NCBI RefSeq assembly: GCF_024347395.1
Contig: NZ_AP025473.1
Location: 1,054,001 to 1,118,000 of the forward strand
Direction of reading: 5' to 3'
Length of the DNA: 64,000 nucleotides
Origin: Vibrio cortegadensis
GTDB taxonomy: Bacteria; Pseudomonadota; Gammaproteobacteria; Enterobacterales; Vibrionaceae
Part shown: one piece after another, positions 32,959 through 43,041 of the stretch
Layout: each line of letters opens with the position of its first letter
Position numbering within the stretch: the stretch's first letter is position 1
Notes under the pieces: generated by a model
Seen by the model: only the letters and a program-made list of their open reading frames with translations
Told to the model about the DNA's origin: nothing
The model's database searches: none
Translations under genes and position numbers: made by a program

Positions 32959-34384
32959 AGGGTATCTCCAAAATAAATGTAGTTGGCGGGCCAATGAGAG
33001 TCATTTTCCCTCCCATTCGTCCAACCATAGATTCAACAATTGTTAGGCCTAACCCTAGGCCACTTTTACTTTCGAACGGTTTTCTTAACCTTCGCCAGTC
33101 TTTATTCGTTAATGTCCCTTGGTCAATAACTCGAATAACCAAGCGACTGTTATCTGTTGTCACTTCGAGAGTGATGGGTGCTACGCCATATTTCACCGCA
33201 TTGCGAATTAAATTATCAATGCATGTACCAAGCCAGTAGATATTCACTTTTGCTGCAATATCCTGATTAAAGCTGAGAGTGACAGGCGCTTGCAACCCCT
33301 CTACTTTATATTCTAGCCACTCTTGAACTGAGGGAATCCATTCACTTGCAAGAGTTTGGTTATCGGACTGTAAATAATCCTTACTTGCTTCAGCTAATTG
33401 CCTTAATCTTCGCGTGTCTTCACATAATTTTCTAAATTCGCCGTAAACAGATTCCGGTAGCTTTTCGAACTCACGTCTAAAGCCTTCCACTGTCATCGAT
33501 AAGCTAGCAATCGGTGTTCTCAATTCATGTGTCAGAATTTGTAGAACAAGCATCCGACTTTTAAGTTCATTTTTTTTGACATTCCAACGATAGATTGACC
33601 ATCCAACCACTAGAAATATATTGGCAACGATCAATACGATCATGCTGATACGGAGTACTTCAGAATGATCTTTAACATCCCAACACAAATTACCCCTTTG
33701 AACTAAACACGTTGTTGATTCAGAAGATAATTTGTAATTCAGACCTGAGAGTTCAGCATTTTCTTTCCATATCGAGCTATTAAACAAATAATACAGCTCC
33801 CCTTTCCTTAGCCATAATTCATCATTTTCGACAAACATACTGGCCCCAGAGATGAGCGATGTGATTGCGTCACTATCCATTTCTTGTAGACGGGTAAGCA
33901 GTTCATTGTCTATAGATTGTGGTCGCTCCTGAATATGCATGTATTGCTGTAACGGCTCAAATTGCTCAGGATGATTTTGCACATATCGGGCAGCGTATGT
34001 GCCGCCACCAGGGTGAATTAGATTGCTTCGTGAAAACCAACGAGAAGAAAGAGGAGTACCTTTACACATAGAGCGAGTAAAAACTAAAGGTTCAGTAATT
34101 AAAGGACTTAGTGGCAGCTTTCCATTACATGTTTCGGCAAGCCGGTAAAGTTGTTGGATATCTTTAAGTGGGTACTTTGCGGTTTGCGGTAGCATTGACT
34201 CAGGAGCTAGAAGTTTTGTCGGATAATCAGACTGTAATACACGTATATCGTAAAATTGAGTAGCAGACTCATAATCAAATTGATCAGCAAAGTTTTCTAT
34301 TCTTTCAGGCAGGGAATCTGCTAACGCATTTGCAGAAAATAGCGTTAATAATAGTAGTAATGAATAGCTGATTTTTTTTATCAA
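32933..34384 (-). CDS. vxrA: VxrA-like sensor histidine kinase
   Basis: 483 aa. Signal-anchor N-terminus (MIKKISYSLLLLLTLFS), a large periplasmic sensor (about 22-245), transmembrane helix about 246-268 ('SMIVLIVANIFLVVGWSIY'), then HisKA with LTHELRTPIASL (His about 289) and HATPase with N-box DNLIRNAVKYG, G1 DQG and G2 GLGLGLTIVES. Start TTG at 34384: no ATG is in reach and the signal sequence needs the preceding codons, but the ribosome-binding site is weak. V. cholerae VxrA (WigK) senses cell-wall damage. Confidence 0.9.
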   Translation of the reverse strand: MIKKISYSLLLLLTLFSANALADSLPERIENFADQFDYESATQFYDIRVLQSDYPTKLLAPESMLPQTAKYPLKDIQQLYRLAETCNGKLPLSPLITEPLVFTRSMCKGTPLSSRWFSRSNLIHPGGGTYAARYVQNHPEQFEPLQQYMHIQERPQSIDNELLTRLQEMDSDAITSLISGASMFVENDELWLRKGELYYLFNSSIWKENAELSGLNYKLSSESTTCLVQRGNLCWDVKDHSEVLRISMIVLIVANIFLVVGWSIYRWNVKKNELKSRMLVLQILTHELRTPIASLSMTVEGFRREFEKLPESVYGEFRKLCEDTRRLRQLAEASKDYLQSDNQTLASEWIPSVQEWLEYKVEGLQAPVTLSFNQDIAAKVNIYWLGTCIDNLIRNAVKYGVAPITLEVTTDNSRLVIRVIDQGTLTNKDWRRLRKPFESKSGLGLGLTIVESMVGRMGGKMTLIGPPTTFILEIPCETDIATR

Positions 34385-34566
34385 TTTAGTTGCTTTAAAC
34401 TTCTAAGTGTCATGATTTTAAGTCATTATCTTATAAATCTTGTTATGAGTCCAAATTCATTTTTCTCTCTTATCGATATACAATACTCTCCAATCTCTGA
34501 ATGCAGTATCAATAATTAAATTGTCGTCTTATCAGTCAGAGAACCACATATGTTTTTGAGGATAAA

Positions 34567-34827
34567 ATGAACAGAAAACAAGAAGCTGCAAAAATATGGA
34601 ATGAACGTCATGTAGAGCAATTACGCTTCATTAAATTAGTTCTAGAGAATCGAGGGTACAAGCATAACATTGAAAACGAAGAAGAGTTCAATGACACGGT
34701 TGGAAAAATAATCTTTCACGATGAGCATCAAGATCATATATGTTATCTAACCGACTCATGTATAACATTTAAGAATTTGGACTTATGCTTAACCTTAGAT
34801 GAATTCAGTCTCTGGCTTGATTCTTAA
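34567..34827 (+). CDS. Small soluble protein, unknown
   Basis: 86 aa, ATG 34567, with GAGG about 8 nt upstream. Lys/Glu-rich N-terminus, then alternating charge and a Cys-rich end ('HICYLTDSCITFKNLDLCLTLDEF'). No domain is recognised. It lies in the divergent gap after vxrA and ends before the pnt terminator, so it may be a separate small transcript. Confidence 0.55.
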   Translation: MNRKQEAAKIWNERHVEQLRFIKLVLENRGYKHNIENEEEFNDTVGKIIFHDEHQDHICYLTDSCITFKNLDLCLTLDEFSLWLDS

Positions 34828-34884
34828 CTATCAGAATATACTTTAAATTCTGACTAACATTGTTTCATTAGTCTCAGAAGAAAA

Positions 34885-34912
34885 AAAGGCAGCCTCAATA
34901 TGGGCTGCCTTT
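34885..34912. terminator. Bidirectional terminator (small ORF and pntB)
   Basis: AAAGGCAGCC (34885-34894), loop TCAATATG, GGCTGCCTTT (34903-34912). Ten-bp stem with A/T runs on both sides. Confidence 0.88.
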
Positions 34913-34947
34913 TGCTATTTCTTAAACTGATGCTTAAAAAACTTAGA

Positions 34948-36324
34948 TTACAAGTGTTCTAAGATACTCAGGCATGAAGCTTTCGCATCACCAAACAACA
35001 TTTGAGTATTATCTTTGAAGAACAATGGGTTTTGTACGCCCGCATAACCGGTATTCATTGAACGTTTAAATACGATAACGTCTTTTGCATTCCATACTTC
35101 CAACACTGGCATACCAGCGATTGGGCTGTTTGGATCATCAATAGCCGCAGGGTTAACCGTATCGTTAGCACCGATGACAAGAACGGTATCTGTTTCACCG
35201 AAATCATCATTAAGCTCGTCCATTTCCAATACGATATCGTAAGGCACTTTTGCTTCAGCAAGTAGTACGTTCATATGTCCTGGTAAACGTCCAGCAACAG
35301 GGTGGATACCAAAGCGAACGTTAACACCTTGTGCACGTAACTTCTCTGTAATTTCATGAACTGGATATTGCGCTTGAGCAACAGCCATGCCATACCCTGG
35401 AGTGATAATGACAGACTTAGAGTTTTTCAGCATATCCGCGACATCTTCAGCCGATGTTTCTCTATGCTCACCTTGTTCTTCATCACCAGAGCTCACCGTC
35501 ACTTCTTGACCAAAGCCACCTGCAATAACACTGATGAATGAGCGGTTCATTGCTTTACACATAATGTAAGAAAGAATCGCACCTGAAGAACCAACGAGTG
35601 CACCTGTTACGATCAACAAGTCATTTGCTAGCATGAAACCTGCCGCTGCTGCTGCCCAACCAGAGTATGAGTTAAGCATTGATACAACCACTGGCATATC
35701 TGCACCACCGATTGAAGCAACAAGGTGGTAACCGAATACGAATGCAATTAATGTCATCACAATAAGAGCAAACATACTGCCTTCAACATTAACAAAATGG
35801 ATCATCAGCAGCGTTGAAACAACGACAGCGGCTAGATTCATCTTGTGTTTGTGTGGAAGGTTTAGCGCAGATGATGAAATTAATCCGCGTAATTTACAGA
35901 AAGCGACAATCGAACCTGTAAATGTAACGGCACCAATAAATACACCAAGGAAGACTTCAACTAAGTGAATGTTTAACATCGCACCAGTTAGTTCGCCATG
36001 ATCGATATAGCTGTTATAAGCAACCAGTACCGCCGCCATACCAACAAAGCTATGAAGAATTGCCACTAACTCTGGCATTTCTGTCATTTCTACTTTCTTA
36101 GCATAGTGGATACCAATACCACCACCGATAACCATAGCAACAAGGATCCAAGCAATACCTGATGAATCAGGGCTAAAGATCGTTGCTATTAAGGCAATAG
36201 CCATACCGGTAATACCGTAGTAGTTACCCGCGCGAGCTGATTCCTGCTTTGATAGACCAGCAAGACTCATGATAAAAAGAACTGCAGCAACAATGTAAGC
36301 TGCTTGTACTAATCCTGCAGACAT
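34948..36324 (-). CDS. pntB: NAD(P) transhydrogenase subunit beta
   Basis: 458 aa. N-terminal half is a membrane domain of nine helices; the C-terminal third (about 280-458) is the NADP(H)-binding dIII domain with 'SVIITPGYGMAVAQAQYPVHEI', VRFGIHPVAGRLPGHMNVLLAEA and 'GANDTVNPAA'. With PntA it uses the proton gradient to reduce NADP+ with NADH. Starts 10 nt after pntA ends; one operon. Confidence 0.96.
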   Translation of the reverse strand: MSAGLVQAAYIVAAVLFIMSLAGLSKQESARAGNYYGITGMAIALIATIFSPDSSGIAWILVAMVIGGGIGIHYAKKVEMTEMPELVAILHSFVGMAAVLVAYNSYIDHGELTGAMLNIHLVEVFLGVFIGAVTFTGSIVAFCKLRGLISSSALNLPHKHKMNLAAVVVSTLLMIHFVNVEGSMFALIVMTLIAFVFGYHLVASIGGADMPVVVSMLNSYSGWAAAAAGFMLANDLLIVTGALVGSSGAILSYIMCKAMNRSFISVIAGGFGQEVTVSSGDEEQGEHRETSAEDVADMLKNSKSVIITPGYGMAVAQAQYPVHEITEKLRAQGVNVRFGIHPVAGRLPGHMNVLLAEAKVPYDIVLEMDELNDDFGETDTVLVIGANDTVNPAAIDDPNSPIAGMPVLEVWNAKDVIVFKRSMNTGYAGVQNPLFFKDNTQMLFGDAKASCLSILEHL

Positions 36325-36334
36325 CTGTTACTCC

Positions 36335-37885
36335 TTATTTTTTACGGAACATTTCAAGCATACGTTTCGTGACAGTAAAGCCACCGAAAATATTGATGCT
36401 TGCAATCAACACTGCAATGAACGAAAGGAAAGTTACAACGCCACTTCCTTGACCTATTTGTAGCAATGCACCAACAACGATAATGCCAGAAATAGCATTG
36501 GTTACAGACATTAGCGGTGTATGTAATGAATGAGAAACATTCCAAACCACGTAATAACCGACAACACAAGCCAAAACGAATACAGTGAAGTGAGCAAGGA
36601 ATGCAGCAGGAGCGACAGATGCAATCCAACCGAACGCGCCAATACCGATGGCAAGTGCTGCGATTTTCTTCACAGGAGATGTTGGTTCTTCAACTTTTGC
36701 TTCTACTACTGGTTCTTTTTGCTTAGCTTGAGGCTGAGCAGAAACCTGGATAGGTGGCGCAGGCCAAGTAACTTCACCTTCTTTAACAACAGTAACACCA
36801 CGTAGTACCACATCATCAAAATCGATGTTAACTGTGCCGTCTTTTTCTTTGCATAGAAGTTTAAGAAGGTTAACTAAGTTAGTGCCGTATAGCTGAGAAG
36901 ATTGAGTCGGTAGGCGACCAACCATATCGGTATAACCAACAATCTTCACACCGTTTTCCGTTGTGATGACTTGGTCTGCTACCGTATATTCACAGTTACC
37001 ACCATTTGCAGCCGCCAAATCGACGATGACACTACCCGCTTTCATACTGTCTACCATCTCTTTGGTAATCAGTTTTGGCGCTGGGCGTCCCGGGATAAGT
37101 GCGGTTGTAATAATGATATCAACGTCTTTAGCTTGGTCTGCATAGAGTTCTTCTGCTTTCTTATTAAAAGCTTCAGACATCTCTTTTGCATAACCATCGC
37201 CAGCACCTGTATCTTCTTGGAAATCAACTTCCAAGAATTCAGCACCCATTGATTGAACTTGCTCTTTTACTTCTGGACGAACATCAAATGCACGAACAAT
37301 GGCGCCAAGACTACCTGCGGCACCGATGGCTGCTAAACCCGCAACACCAGCACCAGCAACTAAGACTTTAGCTGGCGGAACTTTACCTGCAGCTGTGATT
37401 TGACCTGTGAAGAAACGACCAAATTCATGCGCAGCTTCCACAACAGCACGATAACCCGCAATGTTTGCCATAGAACTCAGCGCATCTAAAGCCTGAGCCC
37501 TTGAGATACGAGGAACTGCATCCATCGCCATTACGTTGATGTTTTTGCTTGATAGCTTTTCCATCAATTCCGGATTTTGAGCTGGCCACACGAAGCTGAC
37601 TAAACTCGCACCATCCTGCATTAATTCAATTTCATCAACACCAGTTGATTCATTAAGTTGCGGTGCATTTACTTTAAGAATAAGTTCAGATTTCCAAACT
37701 TCTTCAACTGAAGCAATTGTCGCCCCAGCAGCTTCAAAAGCAGCATCGTCAAAGCTAGCTAATAAACCAGCCTTTGTTTCAACTGTGACTTCAAATCCCA
37801 GTTTTAAAAGCTGCTCAACCGTTTTCGGTGTTGCAGCTACTCGCGTTTCACCCGCAAGTCTCTCTCTTGGCACACCAATTTGCAT
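36335..37885 (-). CDS. pntA: NAD(P) transhydrogenase subunit alpha
   Basis: 516 aa, start ATG 37885. The dI domain (about 1-380) binds NAD(H): 'GVPRERLAGETRVAATP', VLVAGAGVAGLAAIGAAGSLG (nucleotide fold, about 170-190) and DMVGRLPTQSS. An Ala/Pro/Glu/Lys linker (about 385-415) leads to three or four C-terminal helices. Forms the proton-pumping enzyme with PntB. No other gene in the operon. Confidence 0.96.
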   Translation of the reverse strand: MQIGVPRERLAGETRVAATPKTVEQLLKLGFEVTVETKAGLLASFDDAAFEAAGATIASVEEVWKSELILKVNAPQLNESTGVDEIELMQDGASLVSFVWPAQNPELMEKLSSKNINVMAMDAVPRISRAQALDALSSMANIAGYRAVVEAAHEFGRFFTGQITAAGKVPPAKVLVAGAGVAGLAAIGAAGSLGAIVRAFDVRPEVKEQVQSMGAEFLEVDFQEDTGAGDGYAKEMSEAFNKKAEELYADQAKDVDIIITTALIPGRPAPKLITKEMVDSMKAGSVIVDLAAANGGNCEYTVADQVITTENGVKIVGYTDMVGRLPTQSSQLYGTNLVNLLKLLCKEKDGTVNIDFDDVVLRGVTVVKEGEVTWPAPPIQVSAQPQAKQKEPVVEAKVEEPTSPVKKIAALAIGIGAFGWIASVAPAAFLAHFTVFVLACVVGYYVVWNVSHSLHTPLMSVTNAISGIIVVGALLQIGQGSGVVTFLSFIAVLIASINIFGGFTVTKRMLEMFRKK

Positions 37886-38114
37886 AGTTATTCCCTACTA
37901 TTGGCACAATGAATATTCTGTTTTTATCTAACGACAGCGTTAACTTCAAGTGTTTTGTAATAAAAATACAAAATTTCATTACATATAACCTTAAGTAATC
38001 GGTGATTGTCTCTGTTGTTAAGGAAAAAAACAACATTTTAAACACTACACAGAGGTCAAACCACTCCAGAAAATATCACTTTAAAAACAACTGGATAAAG
38101 TCGAACTTTGTACA

Positions 38115-38147
38115 TAAAAAAAGCCATAGCATAAACGCTTACGGCTT
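38115..38147 (-). terminator. Terminator of HlyU-family gene
   Basis: Minus-strand stem AGCCGTAAGC / GCTATGGCT with loop GTTTAT and a seven-U run (A run at 38116-38122 of the plus strand). About 40 nt past the stop at 38188. Confidence 0.75.
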
Positions 38148-38187
38148 AAAATAAGGTGATTATCATCAATCTAACGGTAAGTCGCCG

Positions 38188-38466
38188 TTAAAAGATGTTC
38201 TCACCCATTTGATCGATGAACATTTGAGCTTTCTTAAGCATCAACTCATTCGCATCATTTTTGTTTGCTATCACATCTGAACGGATAAAACGGTGAGACT
38301 TAAGTTCACCACTGATTTCTTTTGTAATTCGTCCTGCGATTCTATATTGGCCCGACTCGGCTAAAGACTCCTGGTAAATCAAAAATCCTTTGTACTCTAC
38401 TGCTTCAACCTGCTCTATAGCTTCAGGTTTCTTACTACCGCCAAAAAGCCGCGAAAAAAGTCCCAC
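38188..38466 (-). CDS. HlyU-family protein (PF10115 type)
   Basis: 92 aa from a GTG start at 38466, with GGAG 8 nt upstream. 'LFSRLFGGSKKPE' then 'YKGFLIYQESLAESGQYRIAGRITKE' and 'FIRSDVIANKNDANELMLKKAQMFIDQMG' match the HlyU family. Despite the name, these differ from the ArsR-type V. cholerae HlyU; the activity is not well known. The ComFB-type gene lies 14 nt upstream on the same strand, so the two form an operon. Confidence 0.75.
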   Translation of the reverse strand: MGLFSRLFGGSKKPEAIEQVEAVEYKGFLIYQESLAESGQYRIAGRITKEISGELKSHRFIRSDVIANKNDANELMLKKAQMFIDQMGENIF

Positions 38467-38480
38467 AACCCTCTCCTTTA

Positions 38481-38849
38481 TTATTCTGTTTTATAGTTAA
38501 GCAATGGCTTTTCAAACCATTCCAATTCCACATCATCATCTGGATTTGAATGAGTGAAGATTACGGGAACATCAACGTCTCTGTTTTTACGACGGTCGTT
38601 TACAACCATACTTTCAGCAGCTATGACAGCCGTTAATGCACTCTCTTTTAATTTTACTAGATCTTTCTCTGGTAAAGCGGATAAAAAATCGATGTCGAAG
38701 CGGATATAAACAGGTCTCAATTGACTAAGAGCTAAACAGGCAAGATCAGCCAACTGTTCATTATCATATTTTTCAATGTATGAATCTTCAGCCAAAACGT
38801 GGCCAACAAGAGTTTCCATGTAGTTGTGCACATCAACGCTAATTTGCAT
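38481..38849 (-). CDS. ComFB-family (late competence) protein
   Basis: 122 aa, ATG 38849, AAGGAG in the upstream 10 nt. Features: 'VHNYMETLVGHVLAED' at the N-terminus, 'QLADLACLALSQLRPVYIRFDID' (about 30-52), the ComFB core. ComFB proteins have been reported as receptors of cyclic dinucleotides in other bacteria; in this window of many c-di-GMP enzymes that is a plausible but untested role. Upstream gene of a two-gene operon with the HlyU-family gene. Confidence 0.7.
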   Translation of the reverse strand: MQISVDVHNYMETLVGHVLAEDSYIEKYDNEQLADLACLALSQLRPVYIRFDIDFLSALPEKDLVKLKESALTAVIAAESMVVNDRRKNRDVDVPVIFTHSNPDDDVELEWFEKPLLNYKTE

Positions 38850-39065
38850 TGTTTAATCTCCTTGTTGTGTCGATTACATTTTGTAGCGCTTGTTAAAGAG
38901 AATATCAACCTGTTAATCATAAAAAGTTAATATTGGTCTCTTTTTGTTCATCATGTCTATTTTCTTCTATTAGTTTAGCAAAAAGCTTGGAAAATCATTA
39001 AATAAAAGTATCCTAAGCAATTCTCGTTCATAAGAATTATAGTTTAGGCTAGGTTTTAATCACCA

Positions 39066-40298
39066 ATGACATCTTTCGTGTCTACTAGTATCTTTAGATT
39101 CCTTTTCCCGTGGCTTCTTTTATTTATGCTGCTAATTGGAATGAACAATGTAATTTTAGTCACCAGCGCCAATCAAGGCTTTGCTGGGAACTTGCCTTAT
39201 ATCTTATTTGCCATCGCAATTGTTCTTTGCCACACCTTTAAACAAGGTAGGATGGCGATGGTTTCCATTGCTATGCTGATCGCTTATAGCGTCATTCAAC
39301 TCCGCCTTCAAAGTTCGTTATCCACTGGTACCACATTAATAGAGCTTTCTCTACTGACGGTTCTTCTTCCCGTTGCTTGTCTGTTTGTTCACGCTTTTCA
39401 AGATTCTGGTGTGAACTCTAAAGGCGTTGCGATTTTCACATCGACTCTTTTTCTATTTATTGTCTGGGCACAGCTGACTCTTAATCATTTCAATGATGGA
39501 GGGTTCGATAATCTCAGTGAGAGCCTTCTATTTTCACTGCCAGAGTATTCGAAACTGCCTGTTATTCTTATTCTATATTGTATTGCGATATCTGGAGCCA
39601 CCAGCATCATGGTTCTAATGAATAATCGCTCAATAGACGTTGTGGTTTACTCTGCAATTTTACTTTCATCCACCACCTTTATTTTCTTTGATGTTCAGTA
39701 CATTTCCAGCACCATGTTTTCGCTTTCAGGCATTTTGGTTATTGTTTACGTTATCTCTGCCAGCCATGAGATGGCATTTAATGATCGACTGACCAACATT
39801 CCTGGCAGACAAGCTTTTGACCTTGATACTCGACTGCTCGGGCGCAAATTCACTATGGCGATGCTAGATATTGACCATTTCAAAAAATTCAACGACACCT
39901 ATGGGCATGATACTGGTGATGACGTGTTAAAGCTTGTAGCAAGCCGGTTAGCACTCACAGGCGGAAATGCAAAAGTGTATCGATATGGTGGAGAAGAGTT
40001 CACTCTCGTTTTTAAAGGCAAAACCAAGAAGCAAGCCTTGCCCTATCTCGAAGAGTTACGTGCAGATATCGAAGAATATGAAATGGTCATTCGAAACAAC
40101 GACGGAAGACCTACAAGTGATGATCTCGGCGTACAAAAGCGTGGCAGGGGGAGCAATAAAACTAAAACCGTTACCGTGACTGTTAGTATTGGTGTGTCTG
40201 ATAGTTCAGTTACACGTAAACACGAAGAAGTGCTAAAGTTTGCGGATCAAGCGTTATACAAAGCAAAGAAAAAGGGCCGCAATCGAGTTTGTGTTTAA
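39066..40298 (+). CDS. Membrane-bound diguanylate cyclase
   Basis: 410 aa: about seven transmembrane helices in residues 10-235, then a GGDEF domain (about 245-410) with the active-site motif as GGEEF (YRYGGEEF) and 'LDIDHFKKFNDTYGHDTGDD'. GGEEF is fully compatible with activity. No RxxD inhibition site lies five residues upstream of the GGEEF. Makes c-di-GMP at the inner membrane; the signal sensed by the helical region is unknown. Converges on the outer-membrane barrel gene. Confidence 0.9.
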   Translation: MTSFVSTSIFRFLFPWLLLFMLLIGMNNVILVTSANQGFAGNLPYILFAIAIVLCHTFKQGRMAMVSIAMLIAYSVIQLRLQSSLSTGTTLIELSLLTVLLPVACLFVHAFQDSGVNSKGVAIFTSTLFLFIVWAQLTLNHFNDGGFDNLSESLLFSLPEYSKLPVILILYCIAISGATSIMVLMNNRSIDVVVYSAILLSSTTFIFFDVQYISSTMFSLSGILVIVYVISASHEMAFNDRLTNIPGRQAFDLDTRLLGRKFTMAMLDIDHFKKFNDTYGHDTGDDVLKLVASRLALTGGNAKVYRYGGEEFTLVFKGKTKKQALPYLEELRADIEEYEMVIRNNDGRPTSDDLGVQKRGRGSNKTKTVTVTVSIGVSDSSVTRKHEEVLKFADQALYKAKKKGRNRVCV

Positions 40299-40309
40299 TG
40301 GCAGAACTT

Positions 40310-41293
40310 TCAATCTTGGTTGAAAAACAGAATGATACTACCGCCCTTCAAATTACTACCATAATTAATATTGAGCCCTATTCCGACATTATCAATTAAG
40401 TCTGTTTCAAAAGGGGGAGTCATTAACCACCCGATACTGCCTTCATAATAGTGACTTGTGCCAAATGGAGTTGAAGTATCTCCACCAATATCAACTCTAC
40501 GAATACTGCTGTAAACCGATTGTACGGCTCTTCCCCATTGATCAAAATCGTAAAAAGCCGCTAGGCCGTTACTTACAAACCAGCCTTCAGGATTGCCAAT
40601 ATGACCGTTATTCGCATCCCCCCAGCCGAAACCATAAAAATAGTTTAACCGAGATTTAAACGTCCACTTTCCCCAATCTTTAGGCTGCTCATACTTAAAT
40701 TCAATATTGGGCTCTATCACCGTAGCCCAGGCACTGGTATTAACAATGACACCATCAACAATGTCTTTGATCGGATCTAACACCTCACTTCCATATTCAT
40801 ACCGACTTCTATAGTACTGAATATGTGTGCCGATTCCCCAGTTCATGCTCCAATCTTCATTTAGAGCTTGTATGTATTCGTATTCAACGCCAAGACCGGC
40901 CACAAGCTCTCTATGTCGATCATCGCTATAATTTGAATCTATTTCGACATTCTGATCGACGACAAGAGATGATAACCGAACCGATATTTGGTGCTTATTA
41001 ACGGCGTCATCATCACTGAGATCAAAAGTATATGGCAATATCGTCACGGCGATTTTTTTTCGTAAGTTGATCGAATCTTCCGTACCAATATTTTCATTTT
41101 TCAAATCAAACCAATCATTTGGATCAAAGTCATGAAAGCCAAACGTTAGAACATCACTATCGGTGAGAATAATCGCTGCGGCAAAATTGCGCTCAAGATC
41201 TTTCTGAAATTGGCTTTGAATATTTGAAGCGATAGATGCAAGTGGAAAAAATAGCAAAGAGAAGGCAAAACTACGGGAAATGATTCGGCCCAT
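40310..41293 (-). CDS. Solitary outer-membrane autotransporter-like barrel
   Basis: 327 aa from ATG 41293 (AGGA 7 nt upstream); the frame is open to 41380, but the shorter form starts with a proper signal peptide (MGRIISRSFAFSLLFFPLASIAS). Alternating strands with aromatic ends ('YEYIQALNEDWSMNWGIG', 'WTFKSRLNYFYGFGWG') and the terminal Phe-containing strand ('GSIILFF') fit an integral barrel without passenger, the family called Solitary outer membrane autotransporter beta-barrel in vibrios (PF11557, from memory). Function unknown. Confidence 0.75.
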   Translation of the reverse strand: MGRIISRSFAFSLLFFPLASIASNIQSQFQKDLERNFAAAIILTDSDVLTFGFHDFDPNDWFDLKNENIGTEDSINLRKKIAVTILPYTFDLSDDDAVNKHQISVRLSSLVVDQNVEIDSNYSDDRHRELVAGLGVEYEYIQALNEDWSMNWGIGTHIQYYRSRYEYGSEVLDPIKDIVDGVIVNTSAWATVIEPNIEFKYEQPKDWGKWTFKSRLNYFYGFGWGDANNGHIGNPEGWFVSNGLAAFYDFDQWGRAVQSVYSSIRRVDIGGDTSTPFGTSHYYEGSIGWLMTPPFETDLIDNVGIGLNINYGSNLKGGSIILFFNQD

Positions 41294-41370
41294 TAAGATT
41301 CCTATTAAATGAAATAATCGAAAGCAGTTGCTTAGTGTTATTTTCAAGTATAGGTCTGAATCTAAAAGAT

Positions 41371-41400
41371 AAAACCCCACAAATTGATTTTTGCGGGGTT
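41371..41400 (-). terminator. Terminator of the amino-acid antiporter gene
   Basis: Minus-strand stem AACCCCGCAAA / TTTGTGGGGTT with one mismatch, followed by U-rich sequence (plus-strand 41362-41374). 20 nt past the stop. Confidence 0.75.
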
Positions 41401-41419
41401 ATTCTATGAAATGATACCG

Positions 41420-42817
41420 TTATGACAGTAGGTTTATCAACGCGGAAGTGGCAGCAATAGCAAGAACACTAGCCCCTAACTTTTCTTTAAAATTAAATGC
41501 TTGTTGCTGCTGCTCTTTTTTTGCTTTTATGAAAAACAATAATCCAGGAACATAAAGGAGTGCAGAGAGAAGTAAATAGTTTAAACCCGATGCATAAAGC
41601 AGCCAGACACCATACGCACTTGCAAAGATACCAACATAGAGTAATGAACCTCTATTCCCAGTATCTATGGCCAGCTTCAATGTATAGGCGCCCACAAGAA
41701 AATATGGGACAAGAATCATCTCAGAAGCAATGATAAGTAGAGTGTCGTAAGTACTACCAGCAAACATCACGAAGATCAGCGAAAATTGGATGCAAACATT
41801 GGTAAACGTCAGTGCTTTATATGGACTACCGCTGTCATTTTTTTTCGCAAATACTTTAGGAAACATTTTATCTTTTGCACCTAAATATGGCGCTTCAGAT
41901 GCAAGAACGGTCCAACTTAGAAATGCTCCGCATACAGAAATAAGCAAGCCGACACCAATAACTAGTTCACCCCACGGGCCAATTATCTCTGTTAACACTT
42001 TCGCCATTGAAGGGTTTTGATACGTCGCTAGCTCTTGTGTGCTGATCACCCCCATAGACAACAAAGTTACAAATACATAAATCGTAAGTGCGGTTAACAA
42101 ACCTAAAATTGTTGCTTTGCCTATATCACCACGCTTTTTAGCTCGACTTGATACAACGACAGCACCTTCAACACCGATGAACACCCAAACCGTAATCAAC
42201 ATGGTACTTTTTACTTGTGCAAGTAAATCATGTTCTGGTCCAAAGCTTACACCAGTAAAATCAAAAACAAAGGTGTCCCATTTAAAGGCAATAGAAGCGC
42301 AGAGGATAAACAGAATCAATGGGATAAGTTTAGCGCAAGTGGTAATAACATTGATCAATGCAGCAGTTTGGACTCCGCGTAATACCAATGCATGCACCAG
42401 CCATAACAGAATCGAAGATCCAGCAACAGATAACCATGTGTTGCCTGCGCCGAAATAGACGGCATCTGGTTGATCAAATAGCATTCCAAGCGTACTGAAG
42501 ACAATCACCAGATAGGATACGTTGGCAAGCATCGCACTTAGCCAGTAACCCCAAGCAGAGCAAAACCCGACAAAATCACCAAACCCAGCTTGTGCATAGC
42601 CAAACACACCACTATCAATATTAGGTTTTAAGTGAGCAAGATGTTGGAAAGAAAGTGCAAGAAATACCATTCCCACACCAGTAATTAACCAGCCAATCAT
42701 AACCGCTGCAGGGCTTGCGATCGCGGCTACATTTTGAGGTAAGCTGAAAACGCCCGCCCCGATCATCGAGCCAATGACGAGTGCTGTTAGTGAACCCAGC
42801 CCCAATTTCTTTTCCAT
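41420..42817 (-). CDS. Basic amino acid / polyamine antiporter (APA, ArcD-like)
   Basis: 465 aa, about 12-13 transmembrane helices. N-terminus 'LGLGSLTALVIGSMIGAGVFSLPQN' (the substrate-binding GxG of TM1 in APC transporters) and 'TVWVFIGVEGAVVVSSRAKKRGDIG' in TM6 are typical of arginine/ornithine and lysine/cadaverine exchangers. Inner-membrane location. Exact pair cannot be stated. It is alone; no decarboxylase or deiminase gene is adjacent. Confidence 0.85.
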   Translation of the reverse strand: MEKKLGLGSLTALVIGSMIGAGVFSLPQNVAAIASPAAVMIGWLITGVGMVFLALSFQHLAHLKPNIDSGVFGYAQAGFGDFVGFCSAWGYWLSAMLANVSYLVIVFSTLGMLFDQPDAVYFGAGNTWLSVAGSSILLWLVHALVLRGVQTAALINVITTCAKLIPLILFILCASIAFKWDTFVFDFTGVSFGPEHDLLAQVKSTMLITVWVFIGVEGAVVVSSRAKKRGDIGKATILGLLTALTIYVFVTLLSMGVISTQELATYQNPSMAKVLTEIIGPWGELVIGVGLLISVCGAFLSWTVLASEAPYLGAKDKMFPKVFAKKNDSGSPYKALTFTNVCIQFSLIFVMFAGSTYDTLLIIASEMILVPYFLVGAYTLKLAIDTGNRGSLLYVGIFASAYGVWLLYASGLNYLLLSALLYVPGLLFFIKAKKEQQQQAFNFKEKLGASVLAIAATSALINLLS

Positions 42818-43041
42818 ATTAACCTAATTAAAATCTAACTTATGGTGAGATAGCCGAGCATTATGATGATTTATTGAAAAAATGCACGATATAGCTCATG
42901 CATTCGACCAATAATTTAGCAAAAAATGCTTTTATTTGAATTTGATCAATTAATCAGAAATCAAAATGAGCCAGTTGAGAACATCTTGGATACTATCTGT
43001 ACATCAATGTGTCATAACAATGCAACAGACCGAGAGGAAAG